Source: CAWEHU01 sp963808965
Lineage (GTDB): Bacteria > Pseudomonadota > Alphaproteobacteria > Acetobacterales > Acetobacteraceae
Direction of reading: 5' to 3'
Length of the DNA: 64,000 bases
NCBI GenBank assembly: GCA_963808965.1
Contig: CAWEHU010000019.1
Span: forward strand, 124,001-188,000
This document shows positions 1 through 7,706 of the stretch, piece after piece. The notes beneath the pieces were generated by a model. The model was not told where the DNA came from, did not search any database, and saw only the letters and a list, made by a program, of their open reading frames with translations. Positions within the stretch are counted from its first letter, which is position 1, and the number at the start of each line of letters is the position of its first letter. Position numbers and translations under genes: made by a program.

Positions 1-948
1 ACCGCGTCGCGAACCAGGATGCAACCCGCGTCTGTACGGGACCTGCGCCCATTTGTGAAAATCGAAGGCAACCGAGTCGGCCTGCTCGATTCCAGAAAAC
101 AGCGGTCGCAGCGACGGGGCCAGCATGGCGAAGGCTCCGAACGCCGCATCCACGTGGAACCAGAGACTCTCGGTTTGGCAAAAATGCGCCAGCGCGGCGA
201 GATCGTCGACGGCGCCGGTCTCGACGGTGCCGGCGGTACCCACGACCAGGAATGGCCTCGCCCCATCTTCCCGGTCCCGCGCGACCGCATCGGCCAGCAC
301 GCCGAGATCCATCCGGCCCTCGCCGTCGCACGGGATCACCCGGAGCGCGCCTGTGCCAAGTCCCGCCATATCCATGGCGCGAAGGATGCAGCTATGCGCC
401 GCAGTGGAGGTGTACGCCGTCAGCCGCGCGCCGCTCAGCCCCGTGCGGCGCACTGACGCCCCGAGTGCCGTCGTACGCGCGACGAGCACGGCGACCATGT
501 TCGCCATCGAGCTGCCGGTCAGCAGCACACCGGAGGAATTGGCGGGGAAGCCGAGCATTGTCGCCGCCCAGCGAATGACCTGGCGCTCGACCTCGATCGG
601 CGCGTGGTCACGGCCGCCCAGATTGGCGTTCAAGCCCCCGGCCAGCAGCTCGGCGAGCATGCCGACCGGATTACCCCCGCCATGCACCCAACCCATGAAG
701 CGCGGATGCACATTGCCGGTCGCGTACGGCTTCACGAGGCGCTGGAAGTCGGCATAGGCCTCGGTGAGACCGCACGGCGAATCCGGGAGCGGCGAGCGCA
801 GTTCGGCGCGTAATTCGGGAGGGAGAGGCTGCCAGACCGGGCGCTCCCTCACGTCGGCGATGTAGTCGATCATGTCATCGAGCATCCGGTGGCCCAGGGC
901 TCGCAGCTCGCTCCAGTCCTCCGGGTCCAAGCTGATCGGTTCGGTCAT
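1..948 (-). CDS. Group II PLP-dependent decarboxylase (aromatic amino acid decarboxylase family), 3' end cut by the window edge and frameshifted
   Basis: The reading frame starts at ATG 948 and runs to the window edge without a stop. The family decarboxylates aromatic or related L-amino acids with pyridoxal phosphate. The visible sequence has an N-terminal helical part (PVWQPLPPELR, residues 38-48), a TAAHSCILRAMDMAG block, the cofactor-binding HVDAAFGAFAML motif, and FDFHKWAQVPY, where the lysine would form the Schiff base. After VPY the frame reads into nonsense, but removing one T near position 33 restores DAGCILVRDA, the expected continuation. This is therefore a one-base frameshift close to the edge. 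The substrate cannot be told from the sequence. The rest of the gene lies outside the window. The next gene starts divergently in function but on the same strand, 28 bases upstream. Confidence 0.85.
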   Translation of the reverse strand, partial: MTEPISLDPEDWSELRALGHRMLDDMIDYIADVRERPVWQPLPPELRAELRSPLPDSPCGLTEAYADFQRLVKPYATGNVHPRFMGWVHGGGNPVGMLAELLAGGLNANLGGRDHAPIEVERQVIRWAATMLGFPANSSGVLLTGSSMANMVAVLVARTTALGASVRRTGLSGARLTAYTSTAAHSCILRAMDMAGLGTGALRVIPCDGEGRMDLGVLADAVARDREDGARPFLVVGTAGTVETGAVDDLAALAHFCQTESLWFHVDAAFGAFAMLAPSLRPLFSGIEQADSVAFDFHKWAQVPYRRGLHPGSRRG

Positions 949-975
949 GTGGGCTCGACGGGTTGAGACCCGGCT

Positions 976-2082
976 CTAGCGGCTGGGCAAGCGCATTCCT
1001 AGCGCATGGAGCACGTCAGCACTCAGCACAGGTGCGTCACCGGGCGGTTTCGTGACCGCGAACCCGAAACTGTCGTCGTAGCCCCAAAGCGCCCATCCGA
1101 TTCCCGCAGCTTCAAACCCGCTCCGGGCCGCCTCCAGCCAGGCCTGCCGGGCCGCCCGGTTGAGTCGATCGCGAGCCCCGAACTCGCCTGCCAGCACGGC
1201 CACGTTGTTGCGGCGTCCCCACTCGCCTGCGAGCGCGATCCGGGCCTTGAGGCGCGCCGCGTCCCAGTGCTGGATGCAGTACCAGCCGACTTCCTTGCGC
1301 GTTGCCTCGTTCGCCGCTTCGGCGCTCGCCATGCAGCGCGCGGGATCCGCCACCGGAAATGGCGAGGCGGCCAAAGCCGCTTCGTCCAGGCCGCGCTGAT
1401 ACGCGCCAAGGGTGGTCAGGCTCGTGGGTTCGTAAAAATGGAAGCTGTAGACCACATTCGGATCGGCCAGCGGATGCAGGCGGAGAAGTCCGTCGAGACT
1501 GCCCCATTGATTGCCGGTCAGGATCACCGTGTCGTTCGGGAGAAGGCCACGAATGACGGCCAGCACCGTGCCTTGCAACGCTTCCCAGGCCGCGGGGTCG
1601 TCTCCGAACACCGGCTCGTTGAGCACTTCGGGGAATGTGAGGCGCGGATCCAGGCGCCCCAATGCAGGGGCCAGACCGCGCCAGATCAGCAGCAGCTTGG
1701 CGCGATCCGTCTCCGATTTTTCCAAGCGCCAGTGCGCCGGATGGATCTCGATCATGACCCCAAGACCGTTCCGCTCGAATCGGGTGGCGGTTTCGGTCAC
1801 GAGCGCGATGCGCTGCGGATCGACGCTTGCATCCGGCCGCAACAGAAACTCCGGCTCGACGGCGAGGCGAACAAAGGTGAATCCGGCCCGGCGCAGATCC
1901 GATATCGCGTGGTCGCCCATGTAACTCCGCAGCATCATGGGCGAAGAGCTGGCCGGAAAGCGGAGCCAATTCGTGATGTTAACGCCTCGCGCAAGCACCG
2001 CCATCCGGTCCGAGGGCGGGGATGCACGCGCGGGCGCGCAGGCGAGCAGGGCAAGGGCAAGCAGGAGCGCACGGGTCAGCAA
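976..2082 (-). CDS. Secreted glycoside hydrolase, GH5 cellulase-like
   Basis: This 368-residue protein has a signal peptide (hydrophobic residues 4-15, likely cut after APARA, about residue 20). The body is a GH5-type TIM barrel. Visible motifs are EIHPAHW (112-118), VLNEPV with the acid/base glutamate at about 156, SFHFYEP at 213-219, and VLAGEFGA with the nucleophile glutamate at about 300, followed by GWALWGYDD. This is the order expected of a retaining endo-beta-glucanase or related beta-glycosidase acting outside the cytoplasm. No carbohydrate-binding module is present. It lies between a PLP decarboxylase and a dehalogenase, which gives no pathway clue. Family assignment is good. The polysaccharide substrate is unknown. 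Confidence 0.8.
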   Translation of the reverse strand: MLTRALLLALALLACAPARASPPSDRMAVLARGVNITNWLRFPASSSPMMLRSYMGDHAISDLRRAGFTFVRLAVEPEFLLRPDASVDPQRIALVTETATRFERNGLGVMIEIHPAHWRLEKSETDRAKLLLIWRGLAPALGRLDPRLTFPEVLNEPVFGDDPAAWEALQGTVLAVIRGLLPNDTVILTGNQWGSLDGLLRLHPLADPNVVYSFHFYEPTSLTTLGAYQRGLDEAALAASPFPVADPARCMASAEAANEATRKEVGWYCIQHWDAARLKARIALAGEWGRRNNVAVLAGEFGARDRLNRAARQAWLEAARSGFEAAGIGWALWGYDDSFGFAVTKPPGDAPVLSADVLHALGMRLPSR

Positions 2083-2180
2083 TGGCGAAATCTTCCGGTC
2101 AGGAGGATAGAGGCGGGCGCGTGGGCGGGTAGTCTCGCTTACGCGCGGCGAACGAGAGCTAGGGGGAAACGTAGAGCATC

Positions 2181-3062
2181 ATGTTTTTCGAAGGATTTAC
2201 GCTGACCACGCTGGACGGACCCGCCGGACCGATCCGTCTGCGCCATGGCGGCTCGGGGCCGCCGCTACTGCTGCTGCACGGCAATCCCCAGACTCATGCG
2301 ATGTGGCACCTGGTCGCCCCGAAGCTCGCCGAGCGTTTCAGCGTCGTCTGTCCGGATCTGCGCGGCTATGGCGGATCGGTGAAGCCCGAGGCGACTCCGG
2401 ATCACGCGCCCTACGCCAAGGTCGAGATGGCCAAGGACATGGTTTCTGTGATGGAACAATTGGGCCATCGCCGGTTTTTGCTGGCCGGGCATGACCGGGG
2501 AGCGCGCGTTTCGCACCGGCTGGCGATCGACCACCCGGAGCGGGTCGAGAAGCTGGCGATACTCGACATCATCCCGACGATCGAACATTTCGAGCGGACG
2601 GATATGGACTTCGCCATGGGCTACTATCATTGGTTCTGGTTCGCCCAGCCGCATCCGTTCCCGGAAGAGCTCATCAATGCCGCGCCGGAGGTCTGGTTTC
2701 GCGCGCATACGTCCCGCGATCCGCGCCATCCCGGCATCTTCCATCCCGAGGCGCTCGCCGATTATCTCGCCGCCGCGCGCCAGCCGGATACGATCCGGGG
2801 AATGTGCGAGGACTATCGCGCGGCGGCGACGATCGATCTCGAGCACGATCGCGCAAGCCGGGCCGCTGGGCAGAAGGTGCAATGTCCGATGCTCGTGCTG
2901 TGGGGCGCGCATGGGCGGATCGGCAAATGGTACGACCCGCTGGCGATCTGGCGCCAATATTGCGCGGCCGAGGTGATCGGCGGACCGGCCGAGTCCGGGC
3001 ACTATGTTCCGGAGGAAGCGCCGGAGACGGTGCTGGACCGGTTCGCGCGGTTTTTTGGCTAG
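2181..3062 (+). CDS. Haloacetate (fluoroacetate) dehalogenase, alpha/beta hydrolase
   Basis: The 293-residue protein is an alpha/beta hydrolase with the oxyanion motif HGNPQ (33-37) and a nucleophile elbow GHDRGAR, which places Asp105 as nucleophile with Arg106 and Arg109 beside it. His150-Trp151 (in GYYHWFW) and Tyr212 (in CEDYRA) sit where the fluoride-binding residues of the studied fluoroacetate dehalogenase lie, with a constant offset of about 5 for His/Trp, and His274 (ESGHYVPEE) is the catalytic histidine. In that family these residues hydrolyse fluoroacetate to glycolate and fluoride. An epoxide hydrolase would need two lid tyrosines and lacks the two elbow arginines, so dehalogenase is preferred. 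A GGGGG-containing ribosome site precedes ATG 2181. It is a single gene on the plus strand. Confidence 0.82.
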   Translation: MFFEGFTLTTLDGPAGPIRLRHGGSGPPLLLLHGNPQTHAMWHLVAPKLAERFSVVCPDLRGYGGSVKPEATPDHAPYAKVEMAKDMVSVMEQLGHRRFLLAGHDRGARVSHRLAIDHPERVEKLAILDIIPTIEHFERTDMDFAMGYYHWFWFAQPHPFPEELINAAPEVWFRAHTSRDPRHPGIFHPEALADYLAAARQPDTIRGMCEDYRAAATIDLEHDRASRAAGQKVQCPMLVLWGAHGRIGKWYDPLAIWRQYCAAEVIGGPAESGHYVPEEAPETVLDRFARFFG

Positions 3063-3196
3063 CCCAGGATCGCGCGGGCTGTGGCTGTCGGGTCATCTCT
3101 TCGAGGTCCGGCCAGCGGTCCAGCACCGCTCGCCCTCGCCATGATCTCCGCCCCGAGTTGGGAGTAATCCGACTATCCTGATCGCGCCTGTCGGTG
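3063..3196. other. Start of a 442-base stretch without a large gene
   Basis: Between the dehalogenase stop and the next hydrolase (3063-3504) no long open frame has coding character. Longer frames on both strands here have no recognisable motif. The only items supported are a 39-codon minus-strand ORF with a ribosome site (3197-3316) and a palindrome at 3352-3378. I see no tRNA, no transposase trace and no clear promoter in 3063-3196. Confidence 0.4.
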
Positions 3197-3316
3197 TCAG
3201 TGCTTCCACATCATCAGGGCCGCGGTCACGGGAACTCCGTAGAACAGAGCGATCACCGCGATCTGGCGGCAGCACACGGCAAGCTGGGCCGAACACTTCG
3301 CTACGGCTTGGCACAT
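3197..3316 (-). CDS. Possible 39-residue single-helix membrane protein
   Basis: The frame reads from ATG 3316 to TGA 3197. A GGAG ribosome site lies eight bases upstream of the ATG. The product starts MCQAVAKCSAQLAVCC, continues with a hydrophobic stretch (IAVIALFYGVPVTAALMMW, about residues 19-37) and ends KH. Such a composition fits a small inner-membrane protein with one transmembrane helix and a cysteine-rich cytoplasmic or lumenal segment (Cys2, 8, 14, 15). I do not recognise a family. It is too short to judge by codon statistics alone, and it could be a chance frame in an intergenic region. The ribosome site and the compact helix are the only support. Confidence 0.35.
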   Translation of the reverse strand: MCQAVAKCSAQLAVCCRQIAVIALFYGVPVTAALMMWKH

Positions 3317-3351
3317 CTGTCGCGCTCCAATGCTGTGCTGAACCCTGTTTC

Positions 3352-3378
3352 CACCCAAGGCTCTTTTTGCCTCGGGTG
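3352..3378. repeat. Palindrome, 10-base arms
   Basis: CACCCAAGGC at 3352-3361 pairs with GCCTCGGGTG at 3369-3378 with one mismatch around a TCTTTTT loop. It lies 36 bases upstream of the start of the 39-codon minus-strand ORF. No T run follows either arm, so it is not a standard intrinsic terminator. It might be an operator or an RNA hairpin. Confidence 0.3.
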
Positions 3379-3504
3379 AATACGACCGTATCAGCGGCGC
3401 GCGAGCGCGTTACCCCAGATGAGCGTGAAAGAGCGTTAATACGTGGCCAGCGCACGGCTTCTTCCGCTCGGTTGGCCCGCTCCTGTGGTTAGAGTGAGGG
3501 CAAT

Positions 3505-4377
3505 TCAGCCATCCCGGTTCAACCAGTTCGTAATAAGACTAATCTGGGCTTCGTCCAGCAGGGGAGGCGCGTGCCCACAACCGGGGATTTCGACCAATTC
3601 CGGGCGAGGCCCCCGGTGCGCCATCATCAGGGCGGTATCCCTGGGCAGAAGGTCGGACTCGGCACCTCGAATGAGCAGAACCGGACACTCGATGGCGTCC
3701 CAATACCGCCAAAGGCTTAGATTATAGAACAGCACGGGGCGGAAGACGCGCGCGATCCCGGGATCGTACAGCATCCGGAATCTCCCGCTGCGATCGGGCG
3801 CGATGCTATGTTCGGTCAGCAAACGCCAATCGGAGTCGCCGAGCTTGCCGAAGGGAGCCAGGACCTCTCGGAAATACCGCTCCGCCGATTGGTAGTCCGG
3901 AAAATATTGCGGTGCCTGGCGCAGATAGGAGCCTATCCGATGCAGCGCGGCCCACGGCAGATAAGGCCCGATATCGTTGATGACCATCTTGCGTATCGGC
4001 GCCTTTCCCTGGCCCGCCAGCGTCATGCCGACCAACCCGCCGAGCGACGTGCCGATCCAATCCACTCGCGGCACATCCAGCCGGGCCAGCACGGTCGTCA
4101 TATCCAGGGCATATTGGGGAAGCGCGTAGTGTTCCGGATCGACCAGCCAATCGCTCCGGCCACGTCCGGCAAGATCGGGACAGACGACCCGGTACCCGTG
4201 CCGCGCCAAGGCGATCGCCAGAGGGTCGAAATCCCGGCCCTGCCGTGTCAGGCCATGCACGCACATCGCGACGCGATCCGATTTCGGATCACCCCACTCC
4301 GTGTAGGCGATCCGATGAAACCCGCTGGTCGATATGCTCAAGACGGAGCCGTGTCGCGGCGTCGCTTCCGAGGACAT
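3505..4377 (-). CDS. Alpha/beta hydrolase of unknown substrate
   Basis: The 290-residue protein has the alpha/beta hydrolase order: an oxyanion-hole region VHGLTRQGRDFDPLA (40-54), a strand ending VVCPDLAGRGRSDW (64-77), the nucleophile elbow IGTSLGGL with Ser at about 111, a late acidic segment RGAESDLLPRD, and the histidine in IPGCGHAPPL (about 269). There is no signal peptide, so it should be cytoplasmic. The nucleophile is serine, unlike the aspartate of the dehalogenase at 2181, so this is an esterase, a C-C hydrolase or a similar enzyme. It stands alone, 53 bases upstream in coordinates from the end of an aminotransferase gene on the same strand. Confidence 0.75.
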   Translation of the reverse strand: MSSEATPRHGSVLSISTSGFHRIAYTEWGDPKSDRVAMCVHGLTRQGRDFDPLAIALARHGYRVVCPDLAGRGRSDWLVDPEHYALPQYALDMTTVLARLDVPRVDWIGTSLGGLVGMTLAGQGKAPIRKMVINDIGPYLPWAALHRIGSYLRQAPQYFPDYQSAERYFREVLAPFGKLGDSDWRLLTEHSIAPDRSGRFRMLYDPGIARVFRPVLFYNLSLWRYWDAIECPVLLIRGAESDLLPRDTALMMAHRGPRPELVEIPGCGHAPPLLDEAQISLITNWLNRDG

Positions 4378-4430
4378 CGCGCTTCAGATCGATCGGCGTG
4401 AATTAATGAATCACGAGGGGAGCGAACGAC

Positions 4431-5633
4431 TCAATGCAGGCTAGCGCAGAAGCGCTCGATACGGCGGCACGCTTCGGCCAAGGAGGCATCATCCGTCGCG
4501 TAGCTGATCCGGATGTACGGGCTCATTCCGAATGCGCCTCCATGCACGAGAGCGACATGCTGCTCTTCGAGCAATGCGAGCGAGAAATCCTGGTCGGTTT
4601 CGAGCCTGCGTCCGCCCTCGGTGGTGTGACCCAGGCAGCCGGCGACATTCGGGAAAACGTAAAACGCACCCTCGGGTTTGTGACACAGGATCCCGCGGCA
4701 TTCGTTGAGCATTTCGACGGCCAGGTCCCGGCGACGCCGATACGCGGCTGCCTGCTCGGCCACGCCATCGTGCGGTCCGTCCAGCGCAGCGGCGGCCGCG
4801 GCCTGGCCCACGGTGGAGATGCCCGCCGTCACATGGCCTTGCACGTTGATCATCGCCTTGATGAGCGGCTTGGGACCCGCCGCGAAACCGATGCGCCATC
4901 CTGTCATAGCGAAGGTCTTGGACACGCCGCTCACCGTCAGCGTCCGGTCGCGCAACGCCGGCTCCACCTGCGCCACGGTAAAGTGCGGCAAGCCGTCATA
5001 ACGAAAGTGTTCGTACATGTCGTCGGCAAGGATCCAGACGTGCGGATGCCGCTTCATGACGTCCGTGATGCCCTGAAGCTCTGTCCGGGTGCAGTCCGCG
5101 CCTGATGGATTGTTGGGCAGGTTCAAGACCAGCCACTTGGTGCGAGGCGTGATCGCCGCGTCGATGTCTTCGGGTCGTGGCTTGAAGTCGTTGTTCTGCG
5201 GACATGCGACGAAGACCGGCTCACCCCCGAGCAGCTTCGTCACCAGAGGATAGGCGTTCCAGTATGGCGCCGGGATCACCACCTCGTCGCCCTCGTCCAG
5301 CGTGGCGAAGAAGGCGCTATAGATTGCCTGCTTGCCGCCGTTGCTCACGATGATCTCGTCCAGCTCGAAATCGAGATCGTTGTCGCGCCGGAACTTGCGT
5401 CGCACCGCGTCCTTCAGCGTCCGCGTGCCGTCCAGGGGCGGGTACTTCGTCTCGCCCCGCAGCGCCGCCTGATGCGCCGCCTCGATCGCGTGCGGCGGCG
5501 AGGAAAAGTCCGGCTCGCCGATCGCCAGCGAGATCACGTCGATCCCTCGCTCGCGCAACACGCGGGCCTTGGCCATCATCTGGAACGATGCTGAGATCTG
5601 CGCGCGAGCGAGCCTTCCAGCGAGCGCGGGCAT
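4431..5633 (-). CDS. Class I/II aminotransferase (aspartate aminotransferase-like), copy A
   Basis: This 400-residue PLP enzyme transfers amino groups between an amino acid (aspartate or a related donor) and a 2-oxoacid. Visible signatures are SLAIGEPDFSSPP (35-47), NLPNNPSG (171-178) with the cofactor asparagine, DDMYE (204-208), the Schiff-base lysine at about 239 in SGVSKTFAMTGWR, and the carboxylate-binding arginine of GWRIGF. The start is taken at ATG 5633, because this ATG overlaps the TGA of the upstream copy by one base (TGATG), which suggests translational coupling. An upstream in-frame ATG would add 13 residues inside the neighbour. It is the downstream member of a tandem pair, so the two copies may differ in substrate range. 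Confidence 0.88.
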   Translation of the reverse strand: MPALAGRLARAQISASFQMMAKARVLRERGIDVISLAIGEPDFSSPPHAIEAAHQAALRGETKYPPLDGTRTLKDAVRRKFRRDNDLDFELDEIIVSNGGKQAIYSAFFATLDEGDEVVIPAPYWNAYPLVTKLLGGEPVFVACPQNNDFKPRPEDIDAAITPRTKWLVLNLPNNPSGADCTRTELQGITDVMKRHPHVWILADDMYEHFRYDGLPHFTVAQVEPALRDRTLTVSGVSKTFAMTGWRIGFAAGPKPLIKAMINVQGHVTAGISTVGQAAAAAALDGPHDGVAEQAAAYRRRRDLAVEMLNECRGILCHKPEGAFYVFPNVAGCLGHTTEGGRRLETDQDFSLALLEEQHVALVHGGAFGMSPYIRISYATDDASLAEACRRIERFCASLH

Positions 5634-6850
5634 CAGCGCAGATTTTCGCAGAAGCGCTGGATCCGGCGACACCCCTCCCGCAGATTCTCGGTGCTGGTCG
5701 CGTAGCTGATTCGGAAATGGCCTGGATACATGAACGCCGCGCCATGCACCGCGGCAACCCCTTCCTCCTCCAGCAGCGCGGTCACGAAGCTTTCGTCATC
5801 GGTGATGCGGGTGCCGGACCGGCTGGTCTTGCCGATGCACCCGTGAATCGCCGGAAAGACGTAGAACGACCCCTCCGGCTTGTGACAGGTGATGCCGGCC
5901 GCGCCATTCAGCAGGTCCACCACAAGGTCGCGGCGTTCCTGGTACACCTTCACCATCGCCCCGATCGACTCCTGCGGCCCGTTCAGCGCCTCGACGGCGG
6001 CGGCCTGGCCGATGGAGGACGGATTGGACGTTGACTGGCCCTGCAACTTGTCCATCGCGCGAATGAGTTGCAGCGGCGCGCCGGCGAAGCCGATGCGCCA
6101 ACCCGTCATCGCATAAGACTTGCTGCAACCGTTCATCGTCACGGTCCGCTCGCGCAGGCGAGGCTCGACCTCGACGACGGTAGCGGGCCGAAAACCGTCA
6201 TAGGCGAGCTTCTCGTAAATATCGTCGGTGAAAATCCAGACATTCGGATGACGCAGCAGCACGTCGCAGATCGGCCGCAACTCCTCGGCCGAGTACGCGG
6301 CCCCTGTCGGGTTGCAGGGATTGTTGAGGATGAACCACTTGGTGCGCGGGTTGATCGCCGCGTCCAGATCCTCCGCCCTTAGCTTGAAGCCCGCGTTCTG
6401 GCCGCAGGGCACGATCACCGGCGTGCCGTCGGCCAATGCGACAATATCGGGGTAGCTGACCCAGCAGGGCGAGGGAATGATGGCCTCATCCCCAGGGTTT
6501 AGCGTCACCAGCATCGCGTTGAAGATGACCTGCTTGCCGCCTGTGGAGACGATGATCTCCTCGGGCCTGTAATCGATCCCGGAATCGCGGTGGAACTTGT
6601 CGGCGATCGCACGGCGGAGTGCGAGCGTGCCGGTAACATCGGTGTATTTCGTATCCCCCGCCTCAATGGCGCGGATGGCTGCATCCTTGATGTTGGGCGG
6701 CGTGTCGAAATCCGGCTCTCCGGCCGAGAGGCCGATGATGTCGCGCCCGGCCGCCTTCAGCGCACGCGCCTTCTGCGTGATCACCATAGTCTGGCTCGGG
6801 CTGATGCGGTCCAGACGTGAAGCGATAAGTTGCATGAGCGGGCCAGTCAT
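5633..6850 (-). CDS. Class I/II aminotransferase (aspartate aminotransferase-like), copy B
   Basis: This 405-residue enzyme is a paralogue of the downstream gene. Its signatures are GLSAGEPDFDTPP (40-52), ILNNPCNPTGA (174-184), TDDIYEKL, the PLP lysine at about 244 in NGCSKSYAMTGWR, and GWRIGFAG. Length and motifs fit alphaproteobacterial aspartate/aromatic aminotransferases. The first ATG (6850) and a second at codon 6 are both possible starts. I kept the first because no ribosome site clearly favours the second. Its stop overlaps the start of copy A, so both copies probably come from one mRNA. Copies A and B have diverged strongly apart from the catalytic blocks, indicating an old duplication. 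Confidence 0.88.
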   Translation of the reverse strand: MTGPLMQLIASRLDRISPSQTMVITQKARALKAAGRDIIGLSAGEPDFDTPPNIKDAAIRAIEAGDTKYTDVTGTLALRRAIADKFHRDSGIDYRPEEIIVSTGGKQVIFNAMLVTLNPGDEAIIPSPCWVSYPDIVALADGTPVIVPCGQNAGFKLRAEDLDAAINPRTKWFILNNPCNPTGAAYSAEELRPICDVLLRHPNVWIFTDDIYEKLAYDGFRPATVVEVEPRLRERTVTMNGCSKSYAMTGWRIGFAGAPLQLIRAMDKLQGQSTSNPSSIGQAAAVEALNGPQESIGAMVKVYQERRDLVVDLLNGAAGITCHKPEGSFYVFPAIHGCIGKTSRSGTRITDDESFVTALLEEEGVAAVHGAAFMYPGHFRISYATSTENLREGCRRIQRFCENLR

Positions 6851-6863
6851 TCCTGAAAGCGGA

Positions 6864-7706
6864 TCATCGGGACGGCAAAACCCTATAGGACGGGCCGGTC
6901 AGGAGCAATCGGTACGCCGGGCACGTCTGCGCTGCACCAGCCACGCGCCAATCAGTACCGGCGGCGACCAACCCGACCACTACACCGGCGAGCGCGTTGA
7001 TTTCCGGCGTCGGCCCGAGGCGGAGCGAGGAGAACACCACCATCGGTAGGGTCGAAGCGCCGGGGCCGGAGGTGAAGCTGGCGACCACCACGTCGTCGAG
7101 CGACAGGGTAAAGGCGAGCAGCCAGCCCGAGACCAGCGCGGGCGCCATCAGAGGCAAAGTCACGCGGGCGAAGACTGCCCAGGGCGGGGCGTAGAGATCC
7201 GCCGCCGCCGCCTCCAGATCGCGCGTGCCGCCGGCCAGCCGGGCCTGCACCACGACCGCCACATAGGCGACGGAAACGCTCGTATGCGCGATGCCGATCG
7301 TGAGACCGCCGCGCCCCGCCGGCCAGCCGATCACCTGTCCCAGCGCCACGAACAGCAACAGGAGGGAGAGCCCGGTGACGACATCCGGCATGACCAAAGG
7401 GGCGGCGAGACATGCGGCGAACCAGCCACGTCCCCGGAAACGCCCGAACCGCGCAAGCGCGAACCCCGCGAGGGTGCCGAGCAGCAAAGCCGCGGTTGCC
7501 GATCCGGCAGCGATCCTGAGCGACAGCAGGGCGGCCGAAATGAGCGGCTCATCCCGCCAAAGCGCCTGATACCACCGGAACGAAAATCCGGTCCAAGCCG
7601 TCACCAGCCGGGAATCGTTGAAGCTGAAGAGGAGCAAATACGCGATCGGCAGGTAGAGGAAGCCATAGCCGAATGCGAGCCAGGCAAGCAGCAACCGGCC
7701 GCTCAC
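6864..7706 (-). CDS. potI: Polyamine ABC importer permease PotI, C-terminus frameshifted
   Basis: This is the second inner-membrane permease of the potFGHI set. It has six predicted helices and the conserved cytoplasmic loop DLEAAAADLYAPPWAVFARVTLP that contacts the ATPase. The start is GTG 7706, overlapping the potH stop by four bases (GTGA), which gives 280 codons. The last helix breaks off at GLVAAGTDWRVAG. Skipping one base near 6965 gives VLIGAWLVQRRRARR and a stop at 6899, which is the usual tail of this family. The encoded C-terminus is therefore out of frame for the last 20-30 residues because of one extra base. This is either a sequencing error or a very recent mutation. Confidence 0.85.
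   Translation of the reverse strand: MSGRLLLAWLAFGYGFLYLPIAYLLLFSFNDSRLVTAWTGFSFRWYQALWRDEPLISAALLSLRIAAGSATAALLLGTLAGFALARFGRFRGRGWFAACLAAPLVMPDVVTGLSLLLLFVALGQVIGWPAGRGGLTIGIAHTSVSVAYVAVVVQARLAGGTRDLEAAAADLYAPPWAVFARVTLPLMAPALVSGWLLAFTLSLDDVVVASFTSGPGASTLPMVVFSSLRLGPTPEINALAGVVVGLVAAGTDWRVAGAAQTCPAYRLLLTGPSYRVLPSR

Noticed and set aside
1006..2205. A 399-codon plus-strand frame opposite the GH5 gene
   Set aside because: Antisense shadow of the GH5 gene, which has signal peptide and both catalytic glutamates.
3093..3455. A 120-codon minus-strand frame in the 3063-3504 gap
   Set aside because: Arginine/serine-rich with no motif; the shorter ORF at 3197-3316 in another frame has a ribosome site and a sensible helix.
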